From Eptesicus fuscus (lineage: Eukaryota > Chordata > Mammalia > Chiroptera > Vespertilionidae): a DNA stretch of 64,000 nucleotides. Below, piece by piece: positions 45,449 through 56,872 of this stretch. Location: positions 43,629,690 to 43,693,689 of the forward strand of contig NC_072474.1 of assembly GCF_027574615.1 (NCBI RefSeq), read 5' to 3'. A program made the position numbers and the translations under genes. The notes under the pieces were generated by a model that saw only the letters and a list, made by a program, of their open reading frames with translations, was not told where the DNA came from and did not search any database. Positions within the stretch are counted from its first letter, which is position 1, and the number at the start of each line of letters is the position of its first letter.

Positions 45449-45712
45449 GATTTTTTTTTAAATTTCTTTATTGATTAAGGTATCACATATTTGTCCTCAT
45501 CCTCCCATTCCCATCCCAAACCCCTCCCCACGCATGTCCCCACCCCCCTGTTGTTCGTGACCACTGATTAGGCTCATATGCATGCACACAAGTCCTCTGG
45601 TTGATCTCTCCCCCTTTTCCCCCACCCTCCTCTACCCTCCCTCTGAGGCCCGACAGTCTGATCTATACTTCCTTGTCTCTGGGTCTGTTCTTGTTCACCG
45701 GTCTATGTTTTT
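45449..45712 (-). mobile_element. Short 5'-truncated L1 insertion
   Basis: It is 264 bp between perfect 16-bp duplications. It starts with a T-tract (the A tail of a minus-strand element) then TTTCTTTATTGATTAAGG, the complement of the L1 end. It runs back through the G-rich 3' UTR to the CATAGACCGGTGAACAAGAACAG region on the minus strand. No coding DNA is included. Confidence 0.95.
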
Positions 45713-45728
45713 CAGGAAAAATAAAGTT
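45713..45728 (+). repeat. L1 target-site duplication, right
   Basis: CAGGAAAAATAAAGTT, identical to the left copy. Confidence 0.93.
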
Positions 45729-45884
45729 TTCAATCAAGAGTTAGGAACACAATTTTGGAAGTAAATTTGTTTTCTTTTGTGAATTCAGACCAGTAATTTT
45801 AAAGCAATTGCATTCTGGATAGATCTAGGAATTCTTTCTACTTGATTGTTCTTTTTAAATCTTGTCAAGATTTCTATCCTCCAG

Positions 45885-46111
45885 CCCAGCCAGTGTTGCT
45901 CCAGTGGTTGAGTGTCAACCCATGAACCAAGAGGTCACTGGTTCTAATACCAGTCAGGGTACATGCCCAGGTTGCAGGCTTCATCCCCAGTAAGGGGTGT
46001 GCAGGTGGCAGCTGATCTATGATTCTCTCTCATTGGTGTTTCTATCTCTCCATATCTCTCCCTTCCACTCTCTCTAAAATCAATAAAAACATATATTTTT
46101 TTAAAAAAAAT
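45885..46111 (+). mobile_element. Ves SINE with target duplication
   Basis: Head CCAGCCAGTGTTGCTCCAGTGGTTGAG, then CATGAACCAAGAGGTCACTGG, GCCCAGGTTGCAGGCTTCATCC, a GCAGGTGGCAGCTGATC block and AATCAATAAAAACATATATTTTTTT. Flanks ATTTCTATCCTCCAG (45870-45884) and ATTTCTCTTCTCCAG (46112-46126) are a 15-bp duplication with two mismatches. Confidence 0.95.
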
Positions 46112-46401
46112 ATTTCTCTTCTCCAGACTTATAGAACCTGAAATTAAGTACATAAGTATGGTTAGAAAGTAATTTTGTATGACCAAAAAATATATACTTT
46201 TATTAAAATGTGCTTATTGGTGGTGGTGAAACTATTCTGTATGATATTATCATGGTGGGTACATGACATTATGCATTTGTCAAGACCAATACAACTTTAC
46301 AGTACAAAAAGTGAACCTTAATGTATGCAAATTATTTTTAAAAAGTTATTTAGGAGGTCATGGGATCCTAGGAAGGAATGACCACGGTGAAAAGAGAATC
46401 T

Positions 46402-46613
46402 AGCCCCAGCCAGTTTGGCTAGAGTGTCAGACCGCAGACTGAAAGGTCTCAGGTTTTATTCCGGTCAAGGGTATGTACCTTGGTTGCAGGCTCAGTCTCT
46501 GTCCCTGGTTGGTCAACCAATCGATGTGTCTCTTTCATATTGATGTTTCTTTATCTGTGTCTCTCCTCCTCTCTTCCACTCTCTCTAAAAATCAATGAAA
46601 AAATATCTTTGGG
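46402..46613 (+). mobile_element. Ves-type SINE (diverged subfamily)
   Basis: Head CCCCAGCCAGTTTGGCTAGAG, then GTCAGACCGCAGACTGAAAGG, GTTTTATTCCGGTCAAGGG, a GGTTGCAGGCTCAGTC block, CAATCGATGTGTCTC and AATCAATGAAAAAA. It resembles the inverse of the 56.4 kb copy in its GCAGACTGAAAGGTCT segment. An AAC run follows at 46622-46643. Confidence 0.92.
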
Positions 46614-46621
46614 TGAGGATT

Positions 46622-46643
46622 AACAACAACAACAACAACAACA
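46622..46643. repeat. (AAC)n microsatellite
   Basis: Seven AAC/ACA units just after the SINE tail. Confidence 0.93.
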
Positions 46644-47509
46644 AAGAGACAGAGAATTTAATTATGTTACAAATATATGGGGAAAGGAACTCATTGAAAG
46701 GATTGGGAGATTTGCAAAGACTTATGTAACTTTGGGAATATATGGAATCTGTAAAACTTAGGGGAAAATTAACTACACATAAACACTAGGCCCTACTTGT
46801 TAAGTTTTTTTTTTTCCATGGGAGTATAGGTTAACAAGTTTGATACCATTACACATGTGTACTGGAATTGAGCAATTAAGTAAACAGATGGTGGATCATA
46901 ACGGCCAGGTTTCTCACTGTTGGAGTAGGAATTTACAGATTAGCAAGGTGAAGAGCTTTGAATGACCCATGTGTAATGAATTGGTATTTGAGACATGAAC
47001 TCATATTTAGTATAATATAAATGCAGATGACTACATATAGAAATATTTATAGGCATGTATATAGAAATGAGTTAGTATGTTCAGATGTATTATTATTTGA
47101 CCTTCTGTCAGATGAAAGGGCCTAAAAAAAAGACATGTCAGAGGCAAAGTGCATTCAGAGAATCCAGATCTTAGTTTCTAACACTATTCTTCGATGAAAA
47201 GATAAATGAATGATTCTAAGACTGTGACAGAAAATATACAAGATGAGCCTGGAACATCTTGTAGTGCCAGAAATTAAGAAAGGGCTTTAAAAAAAAAAGA
47301 AAGAAAACAAAAAACTCATATTGATGGATTAATAGAAGTATGCAAAGAGGTTTAGGAGTCAAATGAAAGAGGTCCCCGTGGCTAAAACTGCAACAATGTG
47401 AGCAATATAAAGTACTGTTGGATAATTACCCAAAATATAAAATAAATATTTATAACTTCATATTTATATAAATGAATGATTGAATGAACAAATATATGGG
47501 GGATAAGAC
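46644..47509. other. AT-rich intergenic DNA, nothing recognised
   Basis: T-run near 46806-46815 and A-run near 47289-47298. No element ends. Confidence 0.55.
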
Positions 47510-48235
47510 AAATTCACCCATGCAGAAAAATTCCAAAGAAGTTATGTAGATATTCCATCCTCAAGAAGGGGAATGTAGCTCCCCACTCCTTAAATGCAGG
47601 CTGTGCATAGTGACTTACTTCCAGTGAGCAATAGTATAGAAAAGGGAAGAAGAAAATAGAAACTTTACAGTGGAGAAACTTGACCCACACTACTTCAGAC
47701 AGGTGAAGAAGGTAAAAAATCATGCTGTTAGTACATACCTTGAATAACCTGAAGGTATTAATGATGTAGTGAGAATAGCATTTTACCTCTGTGATTTTCC
47801 TCTCAAAACATGTAACTACTTTTTAATCATGAGAAGAAGAAAAAATACATCAGAAAAATTTTAATAGAAAACCATCCTACAAAATAGCTGCCCAGAATTG
47901 AAAATTGTCAAAATCATCAAAAACAATCTGAGACAATGTCACAGCCAAGAGGAACCTAAAGAGAAATGACACATTTTGGTAATGTGATATCCTGGCTAGA
48001 ATCCTGGAACAGAAAATGGACATTATGTAAACACTAAGAAAATGTGAATAAAGTATTGACTTTAGTTAATAATGTGTCACCGTTGCTTCATTAATTGTAT
48101 CAGATGTACCATACTAATATGTATAATAGAAAAAAATTCATTCAGGGTATACGGGAACTCTCTGTACCATCTTCTAAATTTTTCTGTAAATCTAAAATTC
48201 TTCTAAAAACTAAAGTTGATCTTAAAAGATGTACC
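47510..48235 (+). mobile_element. Ancient L1 3' UTR
   Basis: Blocks appear in the order of a mammal-wide old L1 3' UTR: AGAAGTTATGTAGATATTCC, TCCTCAAGAAGGGGAATG, GGCTGTGCATAGTGACTTAC, TTTACAGTGGAGAAACTTGA, GTCACAGCCAAGAGGAACCT, GATATCCTGGCTAGAATCCT, AATAAAGTATTGACTTTAGT, GGGAACTCTCTGTACCATCT. The family is different from the young L1s here. No coding DNA remains. Confidence 0.8.
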
Positions 48236-48374
48236 AGCAAATGCTTGTTTGTTTGTTTTATGTCTGGGACGTTTTTTGTGTGAGTTTAGTGGCAGAACAC
48301 ATCCTAGAGTCATGAATTGTACCAGCTTTGCAGTGAGTGATCCAGTTGACATCATTTCAAGAATGTCATAGAAT

Positions 48375-48388
48375 AGGACCACACACTT
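48375..48388 (+). repeat. SINE target-site duplication, left
   Basis: AGGACCACACACTT; partner AGGACCGCACACTT at 48574-48587, one mismatch. Confidence 0.88.
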
Positions 48389-48573
48389 GTTTTAGTTTAG
48401 TTTTTAATTTTAATTTTAATTTATTTATTTACTTTTAATCCTCCCCTGAGGATATGTTTTCACTGATTAGAGAGAGGAAAGTAGAAGGAGAGAGAGAAAC
48501 ATCGACCGGAAATCCAACCCATGACCCTTCGGTGCACAGAACAATGCTCCAACTGAGCCACACCAGCCAGTGC
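48389..48573 (-). mobile_element. tRNA-related SINE, short variant
   Basis: The minus strand reads GCACTGGCTGGTGTGGCTCAGTTGGAGCATTG, then GGGTTGGATTTCCGGTCGATGTTTCTC, AGAGAGA-complement tract and a T/A-rich end. It lacks the central GGTTGCGGGCTCGATCCCC region of full Ves copies. It is flanked by a 14-bp duplication. Confidence 0.9.
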
Positions 48574-48587
48574 AGGACCGCACACTT

Positions 48588-49334
48588 TTTAATTATTTCA
48601 CACACTTGTGGGAAATGAAGACACGTGTTATAGCCTTAATATGGTCTTGTCCACAATGGTTGATAAATGTGAAGTCTGGGAGCAGCTAGTAGTATTTCTG
48701 ATTATAGATGTAGGAATTTCTTAATTTCATGTTTGTTTTCTAAAGGAAAGCCTCTAAAATTATATGAGTTCCAGGTCATATGATACCCAGGGACACACCC
48801 ACTAATCATGTAATTGAAAGAAGGAAATATCATAGAGATTTAAAACCCACAAATAATTTGTAACTACAACCACCAAAATATGTAACTATAGTACAATTGA
48901 CAAAAAAATAGCAAGTATATATTTACTTTCTATTTCCCTTGTATGTTTTCCTAGAGAAGGGTGTAGGGAACACTGATATAATCAAATGTAAGGGAGCCAG
49001 ATATGGGTTTTTTGTGAACTTATCAACCACTATGCATTAACAATTAATTAGTGACTAATCCCATGTTAAACATGACATTTGAGTGTTATTAAGTCATAAT
49101 AATGTAAGAGAATGCTTCTTGGTTTCTATCAGCCTAATTGTCTAATCTAGTGTAGACTATGATAGTCTCAGTGAATCCTCCAGTTGTTTAAAGTTGTTTT
49201 TAGAGAAGGCTTCCCTTGCTTTATAGAAACAAAGGGAAAATGTTGAGCCTCTAATCCATTCCAAGGCACAGCATCCTGTCTTGCTAATACAATACAGAAA
49301 GGGAAAAGGATAGTTTCATTAAAATGTTTCCCCT
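48588..49334. other. AT-rich intergenic DNA, nothing recognised
   Basis: No element ends or gene signatures. Confidence 0.55.
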
Positions 49335-50085
49335 TCCTCAAGGCCTAATTCATTAAGAGTTTATTATGTGACATTATACTAGAGGTTGTGGGTAAATAGC
49401 TGATGAAAGCAACCCTGATTTAAAATATCTCACAATCTGGCAGGTTAGGCAAACATGCTAGTCAACTCTTACATGTAATTATAAAACAATGTAGAAATAC
49501 AGTGGGACAGAGTACTGTCATAAAACAGGAGAACAACATCACTTTGCTACTTGACAGTGGCCACAGGAGAGCCTAATGGAGTCAGTAACTTCCTAGAAGA
49601 ATAGGGAGATTTTGATTAAAGTTATCCTACAAGCAATTTGGTATTGCTGAGCTTACATTTTGGTGTAGTGGTTAGACGACCAGCTCATGGAGAAACTTAA
49701 CACAGAATGTAAAAGAATTGGACTATACCCCGCAGATGATAAGTTACTGAGCAATTTCAAAAAGGGAAAACTATGGCCATCCCTGCATTTTAACAAGATC
49801 AGTCAGATGGCTATGTGTCATATGAGTCAAGGAATCAAAAATTAGAGGCGAGAAGGTCAATGAGGAGACTTCTGTATCCAGTGAGGCATTGGTAGCAGGA
49901 CAGTGAGAAAGGAAGAGATTCAAGAAGTGTTAAAAGAGAAATCAACTGGTTGAATGCAGGGAGTAAGAAGAGGGAATGTTAAGGATAATTCCTAGATTTT
50001 CAGCTAAAGGAACTGAGTACAAGATTATGCCACCAAATACTGAAGGAGGAATTAGGTTAAAATGAGAAGTTGTGGATTCCATGTG
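49335..50085 (-). mobile_element. L2 fragment, long and diverged
   Basis: Antisense L2 order: CATTAAGAGTTTATTATGTGACATTATAC, AAATATCTCACAATCTGGCAGG, ACAGTGGGACAGAGTACTG, CATCCCTGCATTTTAACAAGATCAGTCAGATGGCT, GAATGTTAAGGATAATTCCTAGATTTTCAGC. Gapped but colinear. A T-run follows at 50089-50108. Confidence 0.65.
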
Positions 50086-50109
50086 GATTTTTTTTTTTTT
50101 TTTTTTTAG

Positions 50110-51446
50110 TTTGAAGTACTCCTGGCACATTCATATCAAGTTGTTGTCAACAATCAGATGAAGCTATAGTTCAGGTTATTGTGAGTCTTCTCTGATTAAC
50201 TAACCAGATGAAAGTTCTTCATACAGAGATTCCCTATAATGCCAAGAGATGTTAATATATCTCTTAAAACACAAATCTAAATCTGCCTTGCGATTTAGTT
50301 CTTGCATGCTTTTGCTGCATTGGTAGGCTCTTTGATGGAGCAAATGTATCTCGTATTTGTACTCTTACTAAAAGGGGCTAGCAAGTGACCTACATATAGA
50401 AGATGCAAAAGTTCCAGGCATGTAATGGTTGCCCAATGTTTATTGAATAAGTAAATAAATGTGTAAAATATTTACCAAGTTGATGTTAATTATATGTAAT
50501 AAATATGCAGGTTGCACAGGTTTTTCTAATTACATTTACATTTACTTTATGTATGTTTCATATGATTATCTGACTCTTTCAATGTGTTAGCACTTTCTAA
50601 CAATGTTAATAATAGTTTCCATTTTTCCTTCTTTTCTTTAAGTTCTTGTTAGCATAGCCAGGAGGTTCACAAGAAGAGACAGTACAGTTGGTCAATAAAG
50701 AATCTTTAATGCTGTACATAGTATTGGCTTTCCAACAGTTTATATACTCCGATCTCTGGGTACTGTAACGGGCATATCTATTTCTTTACTACAATAATAA
50801 TATCCCTGCAATTAATTCACTGGGGACCATTTTCTTGGGAACTAAAGTAATAAGCTCCTGATACCAAAAGTCATATCAAAATGTTTAAGTCTCTTTGTTT
50901 GTATATGCTATTCCTAGATCCCTGGAGTTGAGCTAAAGAATGATAAAAATAAATGAATTTATGAGGATATTTTAATCATTATTATCAAGTAATCACTCTT
51001 TGTTTAATTTAAATGATTGCTGAAGTTCCTAGGAAAGAAATATGTCTTGCAAGCTGAACTTTACAGACCACCCCTTAAAGAGAAATAAACATAATTGGGA
51101 TTTAATTTGAGGACATAGCTTAATTGATCACAGCTGTAGGTAAACTACTAATTGGAGTCACAAGCATGATGCCATTTAATAACTTGCTGGTTTAGTTCAT
51201 GGTTTTCTGGCTATTATTAAGCCTTTTGAGATTTTTGGTTAATTATTTAATGCCTACCACTGAACCCATGGTTGCAATGAAGTTCAATTTATTTTAAAAG
51301 ACAATCCAACTCCAAGTTTGCTTCACTCACAGCTGGGTGTCAATGGGTCATATTTGGCCTAACCTGACACTACCGCAGCTCTTTTCTCCAAAATATTTCC
51401 ACCAAAGCATGGGTATGATGGAAATGGAAGTGAATTATAAGCATAA
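50110..51446. other. AT-rich intergenic DNA, nothing recognised
   Basis: No element ends or gene signatures before the L1 duplication. Confidence 0.55.
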
Positions 51447-51464
51447 GAATCCACTCCGTTATAC
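51447..51464 (+). repeat. L1 target-site duplication, left
   Basis: GAATCCACTCCGTTATAC; partner GAATTCACTCCCTTATAC at 53103-53120, two mismatches in 18. Confidence 0.92.
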
Positions 51465-52254
51465 AAAAAAAAGAAAAGAAACTAGACCACCAACTTACAC
51501 CGTACACAAAAATAAATTCAAAATGGATAAAGGACTTGAACGTAAGATGGGAAACCATAAAAAATCTTAGAAGAAGCCATAGGCAACAAAACAGAAGACA
51601 TATGTTCGAGCAATAACTTTACCAATACAGCTCCTAGGGCAATAGAAACTAAGGAGAAAATAAACAAATGGGACCACATCAAAATAAAAAGCTTCTGCAC
51701 AGCAAAATAAACCATCAACAAAACAACAAGAAAGCACACTGCATGGGAGAACATAGTTGCCAATGTTATCTCCAATAAGGGTTTAATCTCCAAAATTTAC
51801 AGGGAACTCATACAACTTTACAAAAGGAAGATAAACAATCCAATCAAAAAACGGGCAAAAGACCTAAATAGACACTTTTTGCAAGAGGATGTTCAGAAAG
51901 CCAAGAGACATATGAAAACATGCTCAAAGTCACTAATAATCCGAGAGATGCAAATCAAAACAACAATGCGGTACCATCTCACACCTGTCAGAATGGCTAT
52001 CATCAACAAATCAACATATGACAAGTGCTGGCAAGGATGCAGAGAAAAAGGAACCCTCATGCACTGCTGGTGGGAATGCAGACTGGTGCAGCCACTGTGG
52101 AAAACAGTATGGAGTTTCCTCAAAAAACTAAAAATGGAACTCCCATTTGACCCAGTGATCCCACTTCTAGAAATATATCCTAAGAAAACAGAAACACCAG
52201 TCAGAAAGAACATATGCACCTATGTTCATAGCAGCACAATTTACAATAGCTAAG
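51465..52254 (+). pseudogene. L1 ORF2 C-terminal fragment
   Basis: Frames at 51465-51570 and 51879-52253 carry TRPPTYTVHKNKFKMDKGL, then QEDVQKAKRHMKTCSKSLII, YHLTPVRMAIINKSTYDKCW, the Cys-containing HCWWECRLVQPLWKTVWSFL block and IYPKKTETPVRKN. This is the ORF2 region downstream of the reverse transcriptase, including the Cys-rich domain. Frameshifts near 51570 and 51800 break it. It lacks endonuclease and RT domains. Confidence 0.9.
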
Positions 52255-52717
52255 ATTTGGAAACAGCCTAAGTGCCCACCAGCAGATGAGTGGATTAGAA
52301 AACTGTCGTACATATACACAATGGAATACTATGCTGTGGTAAAAAAGAAGGAGTTCTTACCATTTGCAACAGCATGAATGGAACTGGAGAGCATTATGCT
52401 AAGTGAAATAAGCCAGTCAGAGAAAGATAAATATCACATGATTTCACTCATTTGTGGAATATAATAAACAACATAAACTGATGAACAAAAATAGATCCAG
52501 AGACAGAGAAGCATTATACAGACTGTCAAACTTCAGAAAGAAGGTGACTGGGGTGAGGGGTAGGGGGATGAGAGATCAACCAAAGTACTGTATGCATGAA
52601 TATAAGCATAACCAATGGACACAGACAGTAGGGGGAATGAGGGCATGTGCGGGGGCTGGGAGGTTGGGGTGGCTGGGGAGAGGTCAATGGGGGGGAAAGG
52701 AGACTTAGTTAATTCTA

Positions 52718-53061
52718 TCCTATATAATAAAAGCCTAATATGCTAAATGTCCGGTTGTCCAGTCATCCGTTCAACCAATCAAAGTGTAATATGCTAATGA
52801 TATGCTCAGGGTGCCCAACAGCTTACTATGATGTGCACTAACCATCAGGAGGAGACGCTCCGACCAGTAGGTTAGCTTGCTGCTAGGGTCCAGCCAATCA
52901 AGATTGAGCGAGACGGACTGGACATGCCCTGGAGCCCTCCTGCATCCCTCCCTGGCCCCGATCGTGCACCAGTGGGGTCCCTCAGTTTGACCTGTGCCCT
53001 TTCATAATCCAGGCTGAGGGATCCCCCCCAAGTGCATGAATTTCGTGCATCAGGCCTCTAG
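52718..53061 (+). mobile_element. Non-autonomous Helitron nested in L1
   Basis: It starts TCCTATATAATAAAAGCC after A (52717), then TAATATGCTAAATGTCC. The 3' end has a GTGCATGAATTTCGTGCAT hairpin, CAGGCCTCTAG and T at 53062. L1 3' UTR text is continuous when it is removed, so the Helitron landed after the L1. 344 bp, with no transposase. Confidence 0.96.
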
Positions 53062-53102
53062 TATGTAAAACTTTAAACAATAAAGAATTTTAAGAAAAAA
53101 AG

Positions 53103-53120
53103 GAATTCACTCCCTTATAC
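53103..53120 (+). repeat. L1 target-site duplication, right
   Basis: GAATTCACTCCCTTATAC, pairs with 51447-51464. Confidence 0.92.
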
Positions 53121-54496
53121 AGCTATAGCTATTTTTCAAGGAAGAAGCTTAAATTGTCCATGTCCCTTTCTGGAATGTGCATTCCCTCTGTGAGCAGCCA
53201 ATTAATCCAACCATAAGTTTCAATATGGGTCCAAAATAAGTTCCATTTCTTCTGGGACTCCTCCCTGAATGTCAGACTCTTTCAGCCCATGGTGATTTCT
53301 CTTCTTTCTATACATACGCTTTCCAAAAACATTTATTGTATTAATACTCCATCAGGTACTATGCTAGACCCTGGTGATGCCAAAATAAAAGTTTCAATCT
53401 TTAGCTCACTAAGATCTGAGAAGGGTAAGAAGACAGAAAAGTAAATTGAAAGAAAAAATACAGTGACATGGTAACCATGACAAAATGTGTATCTGCTGTT
53501 TGTGTGCATGTGTAGGTGAAGGTAAGAGGAAAATTACTTAGGAAAGTTAAATAAGAAGCAACAAATGAACTGAGTTAAGGATTAAATTGTTTTCTCAATA
53601 GGGTTATCACTACAATTATTATTAGTACAAAATTGATTAAGCAACATAAATATATAAAAAATTGTTTATTATTAATAATACTACTTTGTTAGAAATAGAT
53701 CTCAGATATTACTTTCAATAAACTCATGTATCTATACATTAATATTAAATTTTTCTAAAATGGGACATGGATCAGCATCAATTCTATTCTCATTTTTTAT
53801 TTTTATACAAATAAGATAATATGTGGTCTTATAAATAATCAGATGGAATAGAAAGCAATTTATAATAGTAATACTTTTCAAATTTTTGAACCCCTTTTGG
53901 ACTTCTGGGTCATATGTCCAAATCACCTAGTGACATACCATAAAAATAACTTTAGTGAGCTATCAGTTGACAGTTCAAGTATTCCTTCAAATTTGTTAAA
54001 AACAAAGAATGAGGAGCTACCTGACTTTAAAAAATTATTTAGAAAAGTTTATGTCCAGTTACTACATTGCCAGAAAATATGCTTTATAAATATTTCAATA
54101 CTTCTGCACAGAAAGGGCTTTCTGAACCAAACAACCCTACCAGCAACCTGGATTAAGGATAACCAGGTGGCAAACATGCCTTGAAAGTTAGAAACCTGTA
54201 GAGAAATTTAGGGGAGACATTTGCTTACATTCCAAGGGTTGAAAACTTAAAGGATATCCCTCCTCTCCCCAGAGAGGGTTTATTTACATTCTGGAGCAAA
54301 GGTCTCCATCTCTGTCTCCAGAGAGGAGGTGGTTAACGAGTCAGCTGCTCTATATAAGCTTCTAGATTTATAATACCACGGTTGCTCTCTTGAGGTACAA
54401 ACTCCACAGTGTGCTCGAGTGACATCTGCAATCAGCACGTCTCCCCATGAGACATTGTGACAGAAAGAACTGATGATACAAGATTTTCTGTATGAT
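53121..54496. other. Intergenic DNA with small L2-like block
   Basis: Bases 53325-53420 (AAACATTTATTGTATTAATACTCCATCAGGTACTATGCTAGACCCTGGTGATGCC) are in antisense L2 order. The frame 53897-54184 (95 codons) has no recognised product. Bases 54340-54470 resemble no known element. Confidence 0.5.
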
Positions 54497-55107
54497 CAAT
54501 GCAGCATTCTTTATAATAGCCAAGATTTGGAAGCATCCCTAGTGCCCATCAGTAGTTGAGTGGATAGAAAAGCTATGGTACATTTACAAAATGGAATAAT
54601 ACTCTCCTGTTAAAAAAAAAAAAAAAAAAAAAAAGGAAATCTTACCTTCTGTGACAGCATGGATATACCTGGAGAGTACTATGCTAAGTGAACAAACGAG
54701 TCAGAGAAAGACAAATACCATATGATTTCAGTTATATGTGAAATCTAATGAACAAAATTAATAACAAACAAAATAGAAACAGACTCATAGATACAGAGAA
54801 AAGTCTGACATCTGTCAGAGGAGAGGGGTGTTGGGGGCTGGGTGCAAAAGGTGAAGGAATTAAGCAAAAAAATAAAATAAAACTTATATACACAGACAAC
54901 AGTATGGTGATTGCCAGCAGAAAGAGGGTAGGGGAAGGTAGGAAAGGGTAAAGGGTGGATAAATGGTGATGGAAGGAGATTTGACTTAGGGTGGTGAACA
55001 CACAATACAATATACAGATGGTGTATTATAGAATTTTACATTGAAACCTATGTACTTTTGTTAACCAATGCCACCCCAATAAATTCAACAAAAGTAAAAA
55101 AATCCCC
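54497..55107 (+). mobile_element. 5'-truncated L1 3' end (older subfamily)
   Basis: It starts at the end of ORF2 (GCAGCATTCTTTATAATAGC, CCAAGATTTGGAAGCATCCC). It contains a 24-base A-run (54611-54634) where other copies have a short A-stretch. It continues through GGAGAGTACTATGCTAAGTG and CCATATGATTTCAGTTATATG, with a terminal CCACCCCAATAAATTCAAC and weak A tail. The 3' UTR differs from the 51.5 kb copy, indicating another subfamily. Confidence 0.9.
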
Positions 55108-55939
55108 AAAATATTATCAAACAAACTATGAAAATATTTTTATCATTAAATGTCTGTCTCTTGTCCTGGTCTCTTGTCCTGAGGTCTCATGACTCTGTGT
55201 ATGTGTCTCTGTGTGTGTATACACACAATTGATATAAAGATATGTAAAACTATGCAAGTGCAGTAACATCTCAGAACCTTCACAGTTTCAGACTCAACAC
55301 CAATTAATTCACTTTCACAAGTCCAGTCTTTCTAACTGCTCCTGTTTTAAATCCCTGAAGGTTTGACTTTGCAAGAAAGGTGTGTATTCTTTTGCAAAGT
55401 GGAAAAGGAGCTATTGTAAAAGTAATAAGTAATGCTCTATTACAGACCGATCAATTTTAACATGTGATAGTATACTCTTTAGAAAGTTTATGCATATCAT
55501 AGGACCATTAAATTAGAGTTTGTGAAAAAAAATCACAGAGAAATAATTGAAGATGATTCTATTTATACAGAGTAAAAACTACAAGATTAAATTTATATTT
55601 TCATAGTTGCATGTTTCTATAATTAAACTACTAAGAAATGAAAGGAAACAAACATTCAGAACAGTGGCTACTTTTTAAAGGAAAAAGAAATATATTATGT
55701 AAGGCATTTAGGGAGGCTTTAAAAGATATTGGTAATGTTTTATTTTCTAAATATTTACCTTTTATTTTCTGTAAGCTATAAGACATTACATTTCTATGTG
55801 TGAAATTTACCATAAAATTTTTAACTTATCAATTTTTAAAATAACTGTCAGTGTCACAGCTGAAGGATGATTAAGAAAAACTTAGTAACATCATAAATGC
55901 TTATTTACAAAAGGTATAGCAAATAAGAACATTTTATTT
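55108..55939. other. AT-rich intergenic DNA, nothing recognised
   Basis: Short GT-rich text near 55198-55225. No element ends. Confidence 0.55.
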
Positions 55940-56400
55940 ATTAATTTGCTCACCTGCAAATATTTACTGGGCATATATTATGTGCAATTGCTCTAGGTGC
56001 TTATGAAATTGTTACTAAAACAGGATGAAACAAAGGAGAGCAGCTAAAGGGCTATTGCAATAATCCAGGCAGAAGATGATGGTGGCTTTGATAAGGAAGG
56101 TAATGGTGGAGATGAAAAGTCATCTGGTAGTCATTCTATTTTAAATTTAGAACTAACTGGATTTCCTGAGAGTTTAGAAGTATGGTGTAAAAGAGAAAAT
56201 ATTCAGTACACCTCCATGTTTTACCTGAGCAACTGGAAAAATGGAGTTTCTATAAATGAAGAGAGGTTACAATGTAAATGAAGTAGGTTTAATGGGAAAG
56301 AAAATTTAATATCTCCATTAGATACCCAAGTGACACTGTATGTATAGGTCTGGAGAGCAAGGAGAAACAATGGAAACTCCAGATGTGCTGCTTACCAAGT
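55940..56400 (-). mobile_element. L2 fragment
   Basis: Antisense L2 order: AAATATTTACTGGGCATATATTATGTGCAATTGCTCTAGGTGC, GGGCTATTGCAATAATCCAGGCAGAAGATGATGGTGGCTTTGA, CTGAGCAACTGGAAAAATGGAGTTTC, TCTCCATTAGATACCCAAGTGACACTGTATG, TAGGTCTGGAGAGCAAGGAG. Confidence 0.85.
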
Positions 56401-56410
56401 CTGTCAACTA

Positions 56411-56426
56411 AAAGCATCTTACTCTT
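56411..56426 (+). repeat. SINE target-site duplication, left
   Basis: AAAGCATCTTACTCTT, identical to 56641-56656. Confidence 0.95.
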
Positions 56427-56640
56427 TTTTTAAAATATATTTTTATTGATTTCAGATAGGAAGGGAGATGAAGAGAGAGATAGAAACATCAATGATGAGA
56501 ATCATTGATCAGCTGTCTCCTGCACGCCCTCTACTGGGGATCAAGCCCGCAACCAGGCCTGTGCCCTTGACCAGAATCAAACCCTGGACCCTTCAGTCTG
56601 CAGGCCAACGCTCTATCCACTGAACCAAACTGGCTAAGGC
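56427..56640 (-). mobile_element. Ves SINE with perfect target duplication
   Basis: The minus strand reads GCCTTAGCCAGTTTGGTTCAGTGGATAGAGCGTTGGCC, then CAGACTGAAGGGTCCAGGG, GGGCACAGGCCTGGTTGCGGGC, TTGATCCCCAGTAGAGGGCGTGCAGGAGACAGCTGATC and an ATCAATAAAAATATATTTT tail. It is near full length, with the 16-bp duplication exact. Confidence 0.97.
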
Positions 56641-56656
56641 AAAGCATCTTACTCTT
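56641..56656 (+). repeat. SINE target-site duplication, right
   Basis: AAAGCATCTTACTCTT, identical to 56411-56426. Confidence 0.95.
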
Positions 56657-56821
56657 GTTTGAAATTTTCATTTGACTTCTTTTCTTATTGCAGTAACTCA
56701 ATTAACAATATCAAACATTGTCTTTTGACTCAGAACTATAAAAGAAAACAAAAGTTTGTTTTTAATTGTAGTGTATAAAACTTTTTGAACTTCAGCACAA
56801 ATACATAAGTGTACATGCATG

Positions 56822-56822
56822 C

Positions 56823-56856
<34 letters not shown>

Positions 56857-56872
56857 CTGTGTGTGTGTGTAT
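56822..56872. repeat. (GT)n microsatellite
   Basis: GT repeats with a TTT and a CT interruption. Frames across it are artefacts. Confidence 0.95.

Larger units (their letters stand above)
51465..53102 (+). mobile_element. 5'-truncated L1, interrupted by a Helitron
   Basis: A sense L1 tail between 18-bp duplications. It starts within ORF2 (AAACTAGACCACCAACTTACA) and runs through the ORF2 end and the 3' UTR (GGAGAGCATTATGCTAAGTG, AACAACATAAACTGATGAAC). It ends AACTTTAAACAATAAAGAATTTTAAG and a short A tail. A complete Helitron (52718-53061) sits about 25 bases before the poly(A) signal. Without it the L1 tail is about 1.29 kb. Confidence 0.95.
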
